A DNA stretch of 42,418 nt from Gammaproteobacteria bacterium (GTDB taxonomy: Bacteria; Pseudomonadota; Gammaproteobacteria; Nevskiales; Nevskiaceae): assembly GCA_016182805.1 (NCBI GenBank), contig JACPFV010000007.1, forward strand, positions 1 through 42,418, given 5' to 3'. The notes under the pieces are model-generated. The model did not search any database. It was not told the origin of the DNA and saw only the letters and a list, made by a program, of their open reading frames with translations. Positions 1 through 10,452 of the stretch are shown here, piece after piece; the stretch's first letter is position 1, and the number at the start of each line of letters is the position of its first letter. The position numbers and the translations under genes were made by a program.

Positions 1-1
1 C

Positions 2-205
2 CTGGAACTGCGCTCGCGCCACGTGGTCGAGCGCATGGCGCTGGCCTGGCAGGCCTCGATCCTGCTGCGCGCGGGCAACGGCGCCGTCGCCGAGGCGTTC
101 TGCGCGTCGCGCCTGGCGGGCGAGCACGGCATGGCCTTCGGCACGCTGCCGGCGACCGCTCCCTTCGACGCGCTGATCCGGCGCGCGTGCCCGGAGCTGC
201 CATGA
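2..205 (+). CDS. AidB-type acyl-CoA dehydrogenase, C-terminal end (partial)
   Basis: Only the last 67 codons lie in the window; the reading frame is open from base 2. The tail contains ASILLR, then AFCASRLAG and FGTLP, a C-terminal pattern I associate with the AidB / DNA-alkylation-response branch of flavin acyl-CoA dehydrogenases. The FAD-binding and catalytic regions lie outside, so the branch assignment rests on this tail alone. Its TGA overlaps the ATG of the following crotonase gene (ATGA), which implies translational coupling and one transcript. An isovaleryl-CoA-type dehydrogenase is the main alternative. Confidence 0.65.
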   Translation: MELRSRHVVERMALAWQASILLRAGNGAVAEAFCASRLAGEHGMAFGTLPATAPFDALIRRACPELP

Positions 206-1071
206 CTGCGCCGGCCGCCGCGAACGCGATCGTGCTGTATGCGGTGTCGGATCGCATCGCCCGCATCACGCTCAACCGCCCGGAGCGCATGAACGCGATC
301 GGGCAGACCACCGGCACGGAGCTGCGCCAGGCGGTCGAACGCGCCAACGACGACGACGCGGTGCACGCGATCGTGGTCGAGGGCGCCGGCCGCGCGTTCT
401 GCGCCGGCTACGACCTCAAGGAGTTCGCGGAGGGCGAGTCGCCGTGGAACCAGCCGATGCCCTGGGATCCGATGGCCGACTACCGGATGATGAAGCGCAA
501 CACCGACGACTTCATGAGCCTGTGGCGCTCGTACAAGCCGACCATCGCCAAGGTGCACGGCTACGCCGTCGCCGGCGGCAGCGACATCGCGCTGTGTTGC
601 GACGTCGTGGTGATGGCGGAGGACGCCAGGATCGGCTATCCGCCGGCGCGCGTGTGGGGCTGCCCGACCACGGCGATGTGGGTGTACCGCCTCGGCGCCG
701 AGAAGGCCAAGCGCGTGCTGCTGACCGGCGACCTGGTCGACGGCCGCGAGGCGAAGGCGATGGGCCTGGTGCTCGACGCGGTGCCGGAACCGCAGCTCGA
801 GGCGCGCGTGATGCAGCTCGCCCGGCGCATGGCCGGCGTGCCCCGCAACCAGCTCATGATGCAGAAGCTCATGGTCAACCAGGCTTACGAGAACATGGGC
901 CTGGCCGCGACCCAGATGTTCTCGACGCTGTTCGACGGCATCACGCGGCACTCGCCGGAGGGCGTGTGGTTCCGCGAGTACTCGGCCCGGCACGGCTTTC
1001 ACGAGGCGGTGCGCCTGCGCGATTCCGGCGAGCCGATTCCCGGCAGCCGGCCGACGCCGGGAAAGGGATAA
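202..1071 (+). CDS. crotonase / enoyl-CoA hydratase family protein
   Basis: 289-residue crotonase-fold protein acting on an acyl-CoA. The oxyanion-hole segments are visible as GRAFCAGYDLKEF and VHGYAVAGGSDIALCCD. In classical enoyl-CoA hydratases two glutamates activate water (GGGCELA and GxPE). Here the first position is Asp (GGSDIAL) and the second region reads GYPPARVWG with no Glu. The protein may therefore be an isomerase, hydrolase or other superfamily activity rather than a hydratase. I chose the ATG at 202, which overlaps the upstream stop as ATGA; a GTG at 187 in the same frame is less likely. It converges on the DUF1329 gene across about 160 bases. Confidence 0.85.
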   Translation: MTAPAAANAIVLYAVSDRIARITLNRPERMNAIGQTTGTELRQAVERANDDDAVHAIVVEGAGRAFCAGYDLKEFAEGESPWNQPMPWDPMADYRMMKRNTDDFMSLWRSYKPTIAKVHGYAVAGGSDIALCCDVVVMAEDARIGYPPARVWGCPTTAMWVYRLGAEKAKRVLLTGDLVDGREAKAMGLVLDAVPEPQLEARVMQLARRMAGVPRNQLMMQKLMVNQAYENMGLAATQMFSTLFDGITRHSPEGVWFREYSARHGFHEAVRLRDSGEPIPGSRPTPGKG

Positions 1072-1235
1072 GGCACTCGCAGGGGCGCGCCGCGGCGCGG
1101 GGCCTCGTGTCCGCGCTCGACCCGCGGTTCCGATGCCGGTCCGGCAACTCCGCCCTGGCGCGCGCGCCGCCCGGCCTCAGTCCCCGCTTCGGCCCCTATG
1201 TGGGCCTGCGCCGGGACGAGGTGCGCTATACGCTC

Positions 1236-2624
1236 TCAGCGATCCGACTTCGTCTTGACGTTCGCCGGGTCGAAGTACTCGACCGGGAACACTTTCTCGA
1301 ACGACGTCGGCTCCTCGTTGTTCATCGCCTGCGCGAGGTAGCGTCCGCTGTTGAGGTCGTAGACCGTTTCCAGCAGCGGGGTCAGCGCGCCGCTGGCTTC
1401 CTTGGTGACCTGGCCCGGATCGTATACCGCCCAGGTGTGGCTTTCCTGCACGCGCCAGAGCTGGTCGCGCTTGTCGTAGATGTCCACCGCGACGATCTGC
1501 CAGGAATCCTCGTCGATGTAGAAGGTGCGGCGCTTGTAGATGTGGCTGGTGCCCTGGCGCAGATTCGAGTCCACTACCCAGACGCGGTGCAGCTCGTAGC
1601 GGCACAGATCCTGGTTGATGTGACCGGGGCTGAGGATGTCCTTGTACTTCACCTTCTCGCTGCCCAGACGGTAGTCGTTGTACGGCGCGTACAGCAGCCG
1701 CTTGCCGACCAGCTTCCAGTCGTAGCGGTCGAGCGCGCCGTTGAAGGTGTCGGTCTGGTCGTTGGTGCGCAGGCCGTCGGAGCCGTTGCCGGGATTGTCG
1801 TAGCCGACGTTGGGCGCGCGGCGCAGGCGGCGCTGGCCGGGGTTGTACTGCCAGGCGCGCCGCGGCTCCTTGATCTGGTCCATGGTCTCGTGCACCAGCG
1901 TCACCGTGCCGGCCAGGCGCGGCGGGTCGGTGATGACCTGCAGGAAGTAGATGACGACGTTGTTCAGGTCCTCGGGCTTGATGTCCGGCGTGGAATAGAT
2001 CAGGCGGAAGTCTTCCTGCAGCTTGGACAGGTTGTAGTCGCCGCCGGTGGTCATGGCGGCCTGCACGTTCACGCGGCGCCCGCCCTGGCCGCGGTAGCGC
2101 AGCTTGTGGTTCCAGATCGCCTCCTGGCCGTTGGCCGGGAGCGGGAACGGGACGCCGGTGATGGCGTCGACCAGCGCCTCGCCGTTGGCCGCCAGCTCCG
2201 CCTTGAGCGCGTTCCGGTAGGTCGCCTCGTAGACGAACTTGGGCGCGCCGGCGGTGCGGCGCGTCTGGTACACGTTCATCTTGTAGGTCTTGGGGAACTT
2301 CCTGAACAGCGCGAGCTGGCCGACGGTCAGCTTGTCCTTGTACGAGTCCGCGTTCGCCGCGGTGATCGTGAACAGCGGCTTGTCGTCCTTGAACGGGTCG
2401 GTCAGGCGGGTGCCCGGTCCCTTCCAGTCCGGCGGCGCCTGCGTGTAGCCGCCGACCCATTCGGGGATCGCGCCGTCCTTGCTGCCGGCGCGCTCGCCGC
2501 CCAGCGGCGTGAGATCGCCGCCGGGCCGCAGGCGCTGGGCCTGGTCGGGCGAAACCTTCGCCCACGCCGGGACGGAAAGGACCAAGACGACGACGCAGCA
2601 CAACGCGGCTCTGGCGAGCATCAC
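1236..2624 (-). CDS. DUF1329 domain outer-membrane lipoprotein-sorting-like protein
   Basis: 462 residues beginning with a Sec signal peptide (hydrophobic stretch to about residue 22, ending VPAWA). The mature part matches what I know of DUF1329 proteins: an early KVSPDQAQRL segment, IPEWVGGYTQAPPDWKGPG, FPLPANGQEAIWNH, and late segments YIDEDSWQIVAVDIYDKRDQLWRV and ETVYDLNSGRYLAQAM. The family is periplasmic or outer-membrane associated, has a LolA/LolB-like fold, and is often found near fatty-acid or sterol catabolism genes, as here. It is transcribed alone on the minus strand; the CoA-transferase behind it ends 195 bases upstream. Molecular function is unknown. Confidence 0.85.
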   Translation of the reverse strand: MMLARAALCCVVVLVLSVPAWAKVSPDQAQRLRPGGDLTPLGGERAGSKDGAIPEWVGGYTQAPPDWKGPGTRLTDPFKDDKPLFTITAANADSYKDKLTVGQLALFRKFPKTYKMNVYQTRRTAGAPKFVYEATYRNALKAELAANGEALVDAITGVPFPLPANGQEAIWNHKLRYRGQGGRRVNVQAAMTTGGDYNLSKLQEDFRLIYSTPDIKPEDLNNVVIYFLQVITDPPRLAGTVTLVHETMDQIKEPRRAWQYNPGQRRLRRAPNVGYDNPGNGSDGLRTNDQTDTFNGALDRYDWKLVGKRLLYAPYNDYRLGSEKVKYKDILSPGHINQDLCRYELHRVWVVDSNLRQGTSHIYKRRTFYIDEDSWQIVAVDIYDKRDQLWRVQESHTWAVYDPGQVTKEASGALTPLLETVYDLNSGRYLAQAMNNEEPTSFEKVFPVEYFDPANVKTKSDR

Positions 2625-2819
2625 GCGACTCCTCCACTCGGACGGGTGCTTTGCCCGTCCAGGAATTTTTACCCGCTGCCAAGGCTACGACCGCGCTCCC
2701 ACCGTGGCAAGCGGCGGGGGATCGGGAGTTCGCGGGCGTCGGTCACGGCTCCCTATCCGTCGGCACCGGCATCCCGCCGCGGGCGCGACGCCGGTGTGCG
2801 GCGCGGACGGTCAAATAAG

Positions 2820-3965
2820 TCAGATCGCGCCGGCCGCCCGGAGACGCTCGCAAGCCGCGCCGTCGAGGCCGGCCGCGGACAGAACCGCGAGCGTGTCCGC
2901 GCCCAGGGCGGGCGCGTCGGCGACCGGCGGGCGCGCATCGCCGGGAATCTTGATCGGGCTGGCCAGCGCCGGCTTGCCGTTCGCCGTCTCCACCATGCCG
3001 CGCGCGAGCGCCTGCGGGTTGCGCAGCGCCTCCTCCGGGGTGTAGATGCCGCTGGCGCAGGCATCCCGGTCCGCCAGCAGCGTCTCCCACTCGTCGCGCG
3101 TCCGGGTCTTGAACAGGGCGCCCACCTCGTCGCGCAGCGCGGCGCCGGCCTTGCCCGGCGCCAGCGGCTTGCGCGCCAGGTCCGGCCGGCCCGCGGCGGA
3201 ACAGAAGTTCTGCCAGAACTTGCCCTCCAGCGCGCCGAGCGCGAACCATTTGCCGTCGGCGCATTCGTACAGGCTGTAGTTCGGCAGGCCGCCGGTCAGC
3301 ATGTCCGTGCCGCGCGGGTTGCCGGCGCCGAGCGTGCGCAAGGTCGCCAGCGCCACCACCTGCAGCGCCAGCGTGCCGTCCATCATGCCCACGTCCACCA
3401 ACGCGCCCCGGCCGGAGGCGCGGGCGCCGACCACCGCCGCCAGGATGCCGACGGCGCAGGTCAGCGCGCCGCCGGCGAGGTCGGCGATCTGCGTGTTGGG
3501 CAGCGCCGGCGGGCCGCCGGCCGTGCCGATCTGGTCGAGTGCGCCGGCGTAGCCGCAGTAGTTCATGTCGTGGCCGGCGCGGTCGCGGTACGGGCCGGTC
3601 TGGCCGTAGCCGGTCAGCGCCGCGTACACCAGCCGCGGGTTGATTGCCTTGAGCGCGTCGTAGCCGCAACCGAGCTTGTCCATCACGCCGGGGCGGAACG
3701 ACTCGATCAGCACGTCGGCTTCGCCTACGAGACGCTTCAACACTGCCGCGCCTTCGGGCTTGCGCAGATCGAGCGTCACCGATTTCTTGCCGCGATTCAC
3801 CAGAGCGAACAGCTCCGGCGACAGCGAGCGCGTGTAGTCGCCGCCCTTGGGTTCCTCGATCTTGACCACCTCGGCGCCGAGCTGGGCGAGGTACAGCGTG
3901 CAGAACGGGCCGGGCAGCAGGCGCGAGAGGTCGAGGACGCGGATGCCGGAAAGGAGCGGGTTCAT
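2820..3965 (-). CDS. CaiB/BaiF (family III) CoA-transferase
   Basis: 381 residues, a normal length for alpha-methylacyl-CoA racemase-like or family III CoA-transferases. Typical features are the N-terminal GIRVLDLSRLLPGPFC, the CoA-contact region EEPKGGDYTRS, RGKKSVTLDLRKPEG, ESFRPGVMDKLG, and GHDMNYCGYAG with the Asp that forms the acyl anhydride with substrate in this family. VDVGMMDGTLAL corresponds to the conserved helix after the Rossmann region. It would move CoA between carboxylates or racemise 2-methylacyl-CoA, fitting the neighbouring acyl-CoA genes. The true substrate cannot be read from sequence. Confidence 0.9.
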   Translation of the reverse strand: MNPLLSGIRVLDLSRLLPGPFCTLYLAQLGAEVVKIEEPKGGDYTRSLSPELFALVNRGKKSVTLDLRKPEGAAVLKRLVGEADVLIESFRPGVMDKLGCGYDALKAINPRLVYAALTGYGQTGPYRDRAGHDMNYCGYAGALDQIGTAGGPPALPNTQIADLAGGALTCAVGILAAVVGARASGRGALVDVGMMDGTLALQVVALATLRTLGAGNPRGTDMLTGGLPNYSLYECADGKWFALGALEGKFWQNFCSAAGRPDLARKPLAPGKAGAALRDEVGALFKTRTRDEWETLLADRDACASGIYTPEEALRNPQALARGMVETANGKPALASPIKIPGDARPPVADAPALGADTLAVLSAAGLDGAACERLRAAGAI

Positions 3966-3969
3966 GGGT

Positions 3970-4043
3970 GACGGGAATTTCGGGAATGGGGAGCCGTAAA
4001 AGATAACGGGAATCGGGATTCCCCGATTCCCGGACTTTCCCGG
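3970..4043. repeat. GGGAATCGGG palindromic intergenic repeat, copy 1
   Basis: Intergenic DNA carrying repeated GGGAAT-type units. It contains a perfect 10-bp stem at 4008-4017 and 4022-4031 (GGGAATCGGG, 4-nt loop, CCCGATTCCC). The same units recur at 18456-18510. It lies between the CoA-transferase start and the histidine kinase stop and could fold in transcripts of either strand. There is no T-run, so it is not an obvious terminator. Confidence 0.7.
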
Positions 4044-4055
4044 CTTCGCAAGCTC

Positions 4056-4799
4056 TTAGGGCAGGTGGATGCCGAAGCAGCCGCCGCCCAGGCTGCCGGC
4101 GTTCTGCAGGGAGATGTGGCCGCAGCGTTCGCGGTTGCGGTGCATCTGCGCCACGAGTTCGGAAAAGTACAGCCCCAGGCCGGTATTGCCGCTGATGAAC
4201 CCATGCTCGGCGTGCGGGGCGCGCGTCACGGCGGGGTGCGCGAGCATGGATTCGGGGAAACCGGGGCCGTCGTCCTCCGCCAGGATGGCGACCGCTTCCG
4301 CGCCGGCCTGCGCGGACAGCCGGACCCGGCTGTGTGTGTAGCGGATGGCGTTGTTGAGGGCGTTGCCGAGCACGCCTAGGAGCAGGTTGTAATCGAAGTA
4401 CCAGTGCAAGTCGTCGGCGCAGACCACCTCGACGGCGATGCCGCGCCCGTCGATCACCGCCTTGTGGGTGAGAACAGTCTCGTGGAGCAGGTCCGCTACT
4501 GCGTGCAGGCTTATGTCGAGCCCGTAACCTTGCTGATGGAACTTGTGCAGGGTCAGCATGCGCACCAGGTTGGCGTTGATGCGCTGGATTTCGTAGCGGG
4601 CGTCCAGCAGGGCGGGGAGACGGGGATCGCCGCCCGGGCAGTGCCCGGAAACCTCGTCCAACCGCGACAGCACGACGCCCAGCGAATTCTTGGCGTCGTG
4701 GATCGCCGCCGGCAGGATGTCGTCGAGGCGGACGCCGGCGCGCAAGCTGCCCGCGGCCTCTCCCGGGTGCGCGGACTGCCTAGCGGGCGACGAATTCAC
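4056..4799 (-). CDS. soluble sensor histidine kinase
   Basis: 247 residues with no membrane segment and no sensor domain. The phospho-acceptor region is AAIHDAKNSLG with His about residue 34. The HATPase part has an N-box NALNNAIRYT, G1 DDGPGFP and G2 GNTGLGLYF. The GTG start at 4799 is supported by GAAGG about six bases upstream and overlaps the end of the receiver-TPR gene by 20 bases, so the two are translationally coupled and probably form a two-component pair. Signal input must come through partner proteins, since nothing in the protein looks like a sensor. Confidence 0.85.
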   Translation of the reverse strand: MNSSPARQSAHPGEAAGSLRAGVRLDDILPAAIHDAKNSLGVVLSRLDEVSGHCPGGDPRLPALLDARYEIQRINANLVRMLTLHKFHQQGYGLDISLHAVADLLHETVLTHKAVIDGRGIAVEVVCADDLHWYFDYNLLLGVLGNALNNAIRYTHSRVRLSAQAGAEAVAILAEDDGPGFPESMLAHPAVTRAPHAEHGFISGNTGLGLYFSELVAQMHRNRERCGHISLQNAGSLGGGCFGIHLP

Positions 4800-6417
4800 G
4801 GTAAGCCTTCAGCACGTTCTCGTAGTCGGCGCTGGGCGCGCCTTCCGGCCGCGCGCGCTCGATGTACTGGCGCAGCCGGAACATGTACTTGCCGTCGCGG
4901 CCGTTCTGCCGCATGTGCGTCAGCAGGATCTTGGCGGCGTTGAGGTTGACCGCGCGGTTGAACGGCAGGCCGTCGGCGGCCTTGATGAATTGCGCGACCG
5001 CCTCCGCCATGCGGTTGGTGCGGGCCAGCTCGACGCCCAGGTTGTTGAGCTTCACCATCTCCAGGCGCGCTTCCTCGATCATGGTCGCGCCTTCCTGCTC
5101 GGCGCCGAACTCCTTGAACAGCGCCTGCGCGCGCGCCAGCACCTCGGGATCGTCGTGACCGTTGCGCACGGCCGTGCGCAGCAGATCCAGGCCGGCATCG
5201 CGCTTGTCCAGCGCCAGGCAACCGCGCGCCAGGCTGGTGACGGCCGCGGGGGGCAGCTCGTCGGCATGACCGGCGCGGATCGCCAGCGCCTCGTCCAGGG
5301 CGCGCCGCGCCTCCGCCGCCGAGCCTTGCCGGTGATAGGCGGTGGCCTGGACCGCGGCCAGTTGCACCTCTTCCAGCGGCTTGCCGGCGAACGTCTTGCG
5401 GCCGTCGCGCATCACCGCCAGCGCCTTGGCCGGAGAGCCTTGCTCGATCAACACCTCCGCCAACTGCACGTACTCCGAGGTGGAGCCGAAGCAGGAGTTG
5501 CGGCCCTGTTCGATGGCCGAGCGGAACGCCAGCGCGGCCGCCTCGGCGTCCGCGTTCTTCAGCGCGATCTCGCCCAAGTGGCGTTGCCGGCGCACCGACT
5601 TGGGCGACAGCGCGACCGCCGCCTGCAGCGCCTTCTGCGCCGCCGCCGCCTGGTCCTGCGCCTCATGCGCCCGTGCCAGCCAGTCGTAGACCTCCAGGTA
5701 GTGGCGGTTGCCCGCCAGCAACTCCTCGAAAATCATCTGCGCTTCCAGGAACTGGCCCTGTTGCAGCCGGACCCGCCCAAGGCCGAACCTGGCCCAGGCG
5801 AAATCGCGGATCGCCAGGGCCTTTTCGAACTGCGCGGCGGCGCGGTCGAGGTCGCCGATCGCAAGGCACAGCTCGCCCTTGATGCGCAGCAGCTCGTGCG
5901 CCTGTTTCGGGTCGGTCTGCGACAGCGAGTCGCACAGGGCCAGCGCGCGGCCGTTGTCGCCGTCCGCCAGCGCGGCGCCAAGCGGGCGCAACTGGCGCTT
6001 GCGCTGGACCGCCCTGGACAGGCGCTGGTGCAGCACGCCCTTCACGAACGGCTTGACCAGGTATTCGTCCGGCTGGTACTCGAGGGCGCCCAAAACCATT
6101 GGCATGTGCGATTCGGCCGTGACCATCACGAACGCCGACGCCACCGGCAGCGCCTTGCGGTGCCGCGCTTCCTCCAGCACCTGCTGGCCGTCCTTGCCGT
6201 CGCCCAGGTTGTAATCGCAGAGCACGACGTCATAGGGCTTCGCCGCGATCATGCGGATCGCCTCGTCGCCGTCGGCGGCCGCATCCACATCGTCGCTCCC
6301 CAGGTCGCGGAGCATGTGCCGCATCGAGGCCCGCATGTGCTGCATGTCGTCGACGACGAGGATCTGCAGGCCTTTCAGCGAATCGGGCATCGCGTTGGCG
6401 GGCGTGGCAAGGTTCAT
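4780..6417 (-). CDS. response regulator with receiver and TPR domains
   Basis: 545 residues. The N-terminal receiver (about 16-140) has the acidic pocket VVDD, the phospho-acceptor Asp68 in VLCDYN, Thr100 in MVTAE and Lys122 in LVKPF, so it should be phosphorylatable. The rest is helical with TPR-like repeats (for example AAQFEKALAIRDFAWARFGLG), and there is no DNA-binding or enzymatic output. Output is therefore probably by protein-protein contact. It precedes and overlaps a soluble histidine kinase gene. The start is the ATG at 6417; in-frame ATGs further in would trim only a few residues. Confidence 0.88.
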   Translation of the reverse strand: MNLATPANAMPDSLKGLQILVVDDMQHMRASMRHMLRDLGSDDVDAAADGDEAIRMIAAKPYDVVLCDYNLGDGKDGQQVLEEARHRKALPVASAFVMVTAESHMPMVLGALEYQPDEYLVKPFVKGVLHQRLSRAVQRKRQLRPLGAALADGDNGRALALCDSLSQTDPKQAHELLRIKGELCLAIGDLDRAAAQFEKALAIRDFAWARFGLGRVRLQQGQFLEAQMIFEELLAGNRHYLEVYDWLARAHEAQDQAAAAQKALQAAVALSPKSVRRQRHLGEIALKNADAEAAALAFRSAIEQGRNSCFGSTSEYVQLAEVLIEQGSPAKALAVMRDGRKTFAGKPLEEVQLAAVQATAYHRQGSAAEARRALDEALAIRAGHADELPPAAVTSLARGCLALDKRDAGLDLLRTAVRNGHDDPEVLARAQALFKEFGAEQEGATMIEEARLEMVKLNNLGVELARTNRMAEAVAQFIKAADGLPFNRAVNLNAAKILLTHMRQNGRDGKYMFRLRQYIERARPEGAPSADYENVLKAYREFVAR

Positions 6418-6516
6418 GCGGAAGGCGCTCTACCTGGCTGCTGTGCCCCAGTCTAAAAGAGTGTCTTCGCGGAATCGTGTGGGTAAATTTGAGGGGGTCC
6501 CACGGCCGGGACGGGG

Positions 6517-6552
6517 AAAAGAAAAGCCCGCCCCGGCGCACCGGAGCGGGCT
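6517..6552 (-). terminator. rho-independent terminator after the FadE-like fragment
   Basis: Read on the minus strand, AGCCCGC (6552-6546) pairs with GCGGGCT (6531-6525), extended by CCGG pairing around a 4-nt loop at 6537-6540, followed by TTTTCTTTT (6525-6517). It lies just downstream of the 77-codon FadE-like frame. It would end a transcript from the fadA-fadB region before the receiver-TPR gene. Confidence 0.85.
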
Positions 6553-6567
6553 CGGCCGACTCGCGCG

Positions 6568-6801
6568 TCAGGCGTTGGCGGCGCGCTTGGACGGCAGCCC
6601 GGCGACGATGGCGTGCGGTTTGTCCGCCGCGTGCGGGAAGAACTCCGGCGTGAGCCGGTTGTACGCCTCGGCCAGCATCTTCTTGAAGTCGGGATTGCCG
6701 CCGAAGATGTCGCCGTCGATCCAGACCGAGCCGGCCTGCAGCGCCTGCTTCTCGGTGTCGGAGATCTGCGGCAGCAGCTTCTTCGCCTTCATCAGGTGCA
6801 T
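6568..6801 (-). pseudogene. FadE-like acyl-CoA dehydrogenase N-terminal fragment
   Basis: A 77-codon frame. [18 protein letters not shown], then [16 protein letters not shown], resembles the start of the catalytic part of FadE-type long-chain acyl-CoA dehydrogenases (ISDTEREALEAGTVWWDG pattern). The frame continues in the same family register upstream of the first ATG ([11 protein letters not shown]) but meets a stop at 6826-6828, as expected if the membrane-anchoring N-terminus had been lost. After about residue 50 similarity stops and the frame ends in a basic Ala-rich tail; no flavin-binding or catalytic region follows. It lies downstream of fadB and before a strong terminator. I read it as a remnant, but a translated small protein cannot be excluded. 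Confidence 0.55.
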
Positions 6802-6926
6802 CAGGGCTGCGAATATGGGTTCACCTCACACGTCAAGACCGGAAAGACGTTGTGCAGAGAGGCGCGGAGACACCGGGAAACACGGCGGATGAATTTCCGC
6901 GTTCCCGGCGGCTCCGTGCGGGACCG

Positions 6927-9113
6927 TCATTCGAATTTCTTTCCTTCCTTCGCCATCTTCACGAGGATCGCCGCCGGCTTGAAGCGCTCGCCGTACTTCT
7001 TGGCCAGCTCCTTGCCGCGCTTCACGAACTTTTCCAGACCGTAGGCGTTGATGAATTGCAGCGCGCCGCCCTGGAAGGGCGCGAAGCCCCAGCCGAAGAT
7101 CGAGCCGATGTTGGTGTCGGCCACGGTCTCGACCACGCCCTCGGCGTAGCACTTGGCCGCCTCGTTGGCCTGCGCGAACATCAGGCGGGCGATCAGCTCC
7201 TGCTGCGGCAGTTGTTCTTTCAACGGGAAGTGCCGGGTCAGCTCCGGCCACAGGATTTTCTGGCCGGGCCCGGACGGATACTCGTAGAAGCCTTTGCCGG
7301 CCTTCTTGCCCGGACGGTTCAGTTCCTTGCACATCTTCTCGATCACGGCCGTGCCCGGATGCTCCGGCACGGATCGGCCCTCGGCGGCGAAGTCTTTGCG
7401 CGTCTGCTCGATGATGTGCAGGGACAGGGACAGCGAGACCTCGTCCTGCACCGCCAGCGGGCCGACCGGCATGCCGGCCTGCAGGCCGGCCATCTCGATC
7501 GCGCGCGGGTGCTGGCCCTCGGCGAGCAGCGTCAGGCCCTCCATCGGGTAGGTGGCGAAGCAGCGCGAGGTGTAGAAGCCGCGCGAGTCGTTGACCACGA
7601 TCGGCGTCTTCTTGATCTGCTGCACGTAATCGAAGCCGCGCGCGAGCGTTTCCGCGCCGGTCTTCTTGCCCTTGATGATTTCGACCAGCGGCATCTTGTC
7701 CACCGGCGAGAAGAAGTGCAGGCCGATGAAGTTCTTCGGCCGTACGCTCGCCTCGGCCAGGCCCGTGATCGGCAGCGTCGAGGTGTTGGACGCAAACACG
7801 GCGTTCGGCCCCAGCACGGCCTCGGCCTTCTTCGTCACGTCGGCCTTGATCCCGCGATCCTCGAATACGGCCTCGATGACGAGATCGCAGCCGGCGAGGT
7901 CCTCGAACTTCGTCGTGGCCTTGATGCGGTCGAGGAAGGCCTGCTTGTCGGCCGGCAGCATGCGGCCCTTCTTCACGTCCTTGTCGAGCAGGCCGGCGGA
8001 ATAGCCCTTGCCCTTGTCCGCGTTTTCCTGCGTGGTGTCGAGCAGCACGACCTCGATGCCGACCTTCGCCGACACGTACGCAATGCCCGCGCCCATCATG
8101 CCGGCGCCCAGGATGCCGAGCTTCCTGACCGTGCTCTTGTCGGAGCTTTCCGGCCGCTCCTGCGCATCCTGCGCCCGCGGCACTTGCACATCCTTGTGCG
8201 TCGGTCGGGACTTGCCCTTGTTGATCGCGTTCAACTGGAACCACAGGGTTCCGATCATGTTCTTGGCGACCTGCGACACCACGCAGTTGGCGAAGTAGCG
8301 CGACTCCACGCGGCAGCCGGTGTCGAAGTCCACCACGCCGCCCTCGAACACGCAGGACTGGATGTTCGTCACCGCGGGGTAATTGCCGTAGGTCTTGGCC
8401 GAGGCCATGGACGGCGCGATCGCCAGCATCTGCACCACGGCCGGATGCCTGGAATCGCCGCCCGGCCACCTGAACTTGGGATCGTCCCAGGGCTGGACCG
8501 GCTTGGGATTGGCCTGGCACCAGGCCTTAGCGCGGGCGAGCAGCTCTTCGCGCGTGTTGACCAGCTCGTTGACGATGCCGGCGTTCTTGGCTTCCGGCGC
8601 GCGCAGCTCCTTGCCTTCCAGCAGCAGCGGCAGCGAGTTCTGGATGCCCATGATGCGCGGCAGGCGCTGCGTGCCGCCGCCGCCGGGCAGCAGGCCCAGC
8701 TTCACTTCCGGAAAGCCGAACTTGGCCTTCGCATCGTCGATCGCGATGCGGTAGTGGCAGCCCAGCGCCAGTTCCAGGCCGCCGCCCAGCGCCGTGCCGT
8801 TGAGCGCCGCGACCACCGGGCGCCCGCACTTCTCCAGCCGCCGCAGGAAGCTCTTGAACGCTTCCGCCATGTCGAACGCGACCTGCGGATCGGTGACGGC
8901 GTACACTTTCTCGATGTCCGCGCCGGCGAGGAACTCCTTCTTGCCGGAGGTGACGATGACTCCCTTGATCGACGGATCGGACTCGATTTTCCCGATCGCC
9001 TCGGCGAACGGCTGGGTCAGCTCGTCGTTGAGGACGTTCATCGAACGTCCCGGCATGTCCAGCGTCAGCGTGACGATGCCGTCGGCATCCTTGGCGAATT
9101 GCACGGCGCTCAT
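6927..9113 (-). CDS. fadB: bifunctional enoyl-CoA hydratase / 3-hydroxyacyl-CoA dehydrogenase
   Basis: 728 residues, the alpha subunit of the fatty-acid beta-oxidation complex (FadB/FadJ type). The N-terminal crotonase domain keeps both catalytic Glu regions (GGGLELALG and [16 protein letters not shown]). The NAD domain begins [16 protein letters not shown] near residue 330 and continues through [25 protein letters not shown] and the C-terminal HCDH helices (GKGFYEYP). The ATG at 9113 has GGAAGGA about seven bases upstream. An ATG at 9128 overlapping the thiolase stop is the alternative. It follows the thiolase gene at once, forming a fadA-fadB operon. Whether it is the aerobic FadB or the FadJ class cannot be settled by eye. 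Confidence 0.93.
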   Translation of the reverse strand: MSAVQFAKDADGIVTLTLDMPGRSMNVLNDELTQPFAEAIGKIESDPSIKGVIVTSGKKEFLAGADIEKVYAVTDPQVAFDMAEAFKSFLRRLEKCGRPVVAALNGTALGGGLELALGCHYRIAIDDAKAKFGFPEVKLGLLPGGGGTQRLPRIMGIQNSLPLLLEGKELRAPEAKNAGIVNELVNTREELLARAKAWCQANPKPVQPWDDPKFRWPGGDSRHPAVVQMLAIAPSMASAKTYGNYPAVTNIQSCVFEGGVVDFDTGCRVESRYFANCVVSQVAKNMIGTLWFQLNAINKGKSRPTHKDVQVPRAQDAQERPESSDKSTVRKLGILGAGMMGAGIAYVSAKVGIEVVLLDTTQENADKGKGYSAGLLDKDVKKGRMLPADKQAFLDRIKATTKFEDLAGCDLVIEAVFEDRGIKADVTKKAEAVLGPNAVFASNTSTLPITGLAEASVRPKNFIGLHFFSPVDKMPLVEIIKGKKTGAETLARGFDYVQQIKKTPIVVNDSRGFYTSRCFATYPMEGLTLLAEGQHPRAIEMAGLQAGMPVGPLAVQDEVSLSLSLHIIEQTRKDFAAEGRSVPEHPGTAVIEKMCKELNRPGKKAGKGFYEYPSGPGQKILWPELTRHFPLKEQLPQQELIARLMFAQANEAAKCYAEGVVETVADTNIGSIFGWGFAPFQGGALQFINAYGLEKFVKRGKELAKKYGERFKPAAILVKMAKEGKKFE

Positions 9114-9127
9114 GTTCGTTCCTTCCA

Positions 9128-10336
<1,209 letters not shown>

Positions 10337-10452
10337 AACGCTCCTGTAGCCGCCGGTAACGGTCGTTACGCAGGGCGGCGGTAGACACGCAAACGGCGCC
10401 GGCGGCCGCTGGGAAGTGCCGCGCCGCGCCTCTATACTGCATCGCAACGCAC

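Noticed and set aside
444-3971. Long plus-strand open frame across the crotonase, DUF1329 and CoA-transferase genes
   Set aside because: It is the antisense or shifted reading of three well-supported genes and shows no domain of its own; high GC removes stop codons.
3970-4043. GGGAATCGGG palindrome as a rho-independent terminator
   Set aside because: No T-run follows the stem on either strand and the same element recurs elsewhere, so a repeat family fits better.
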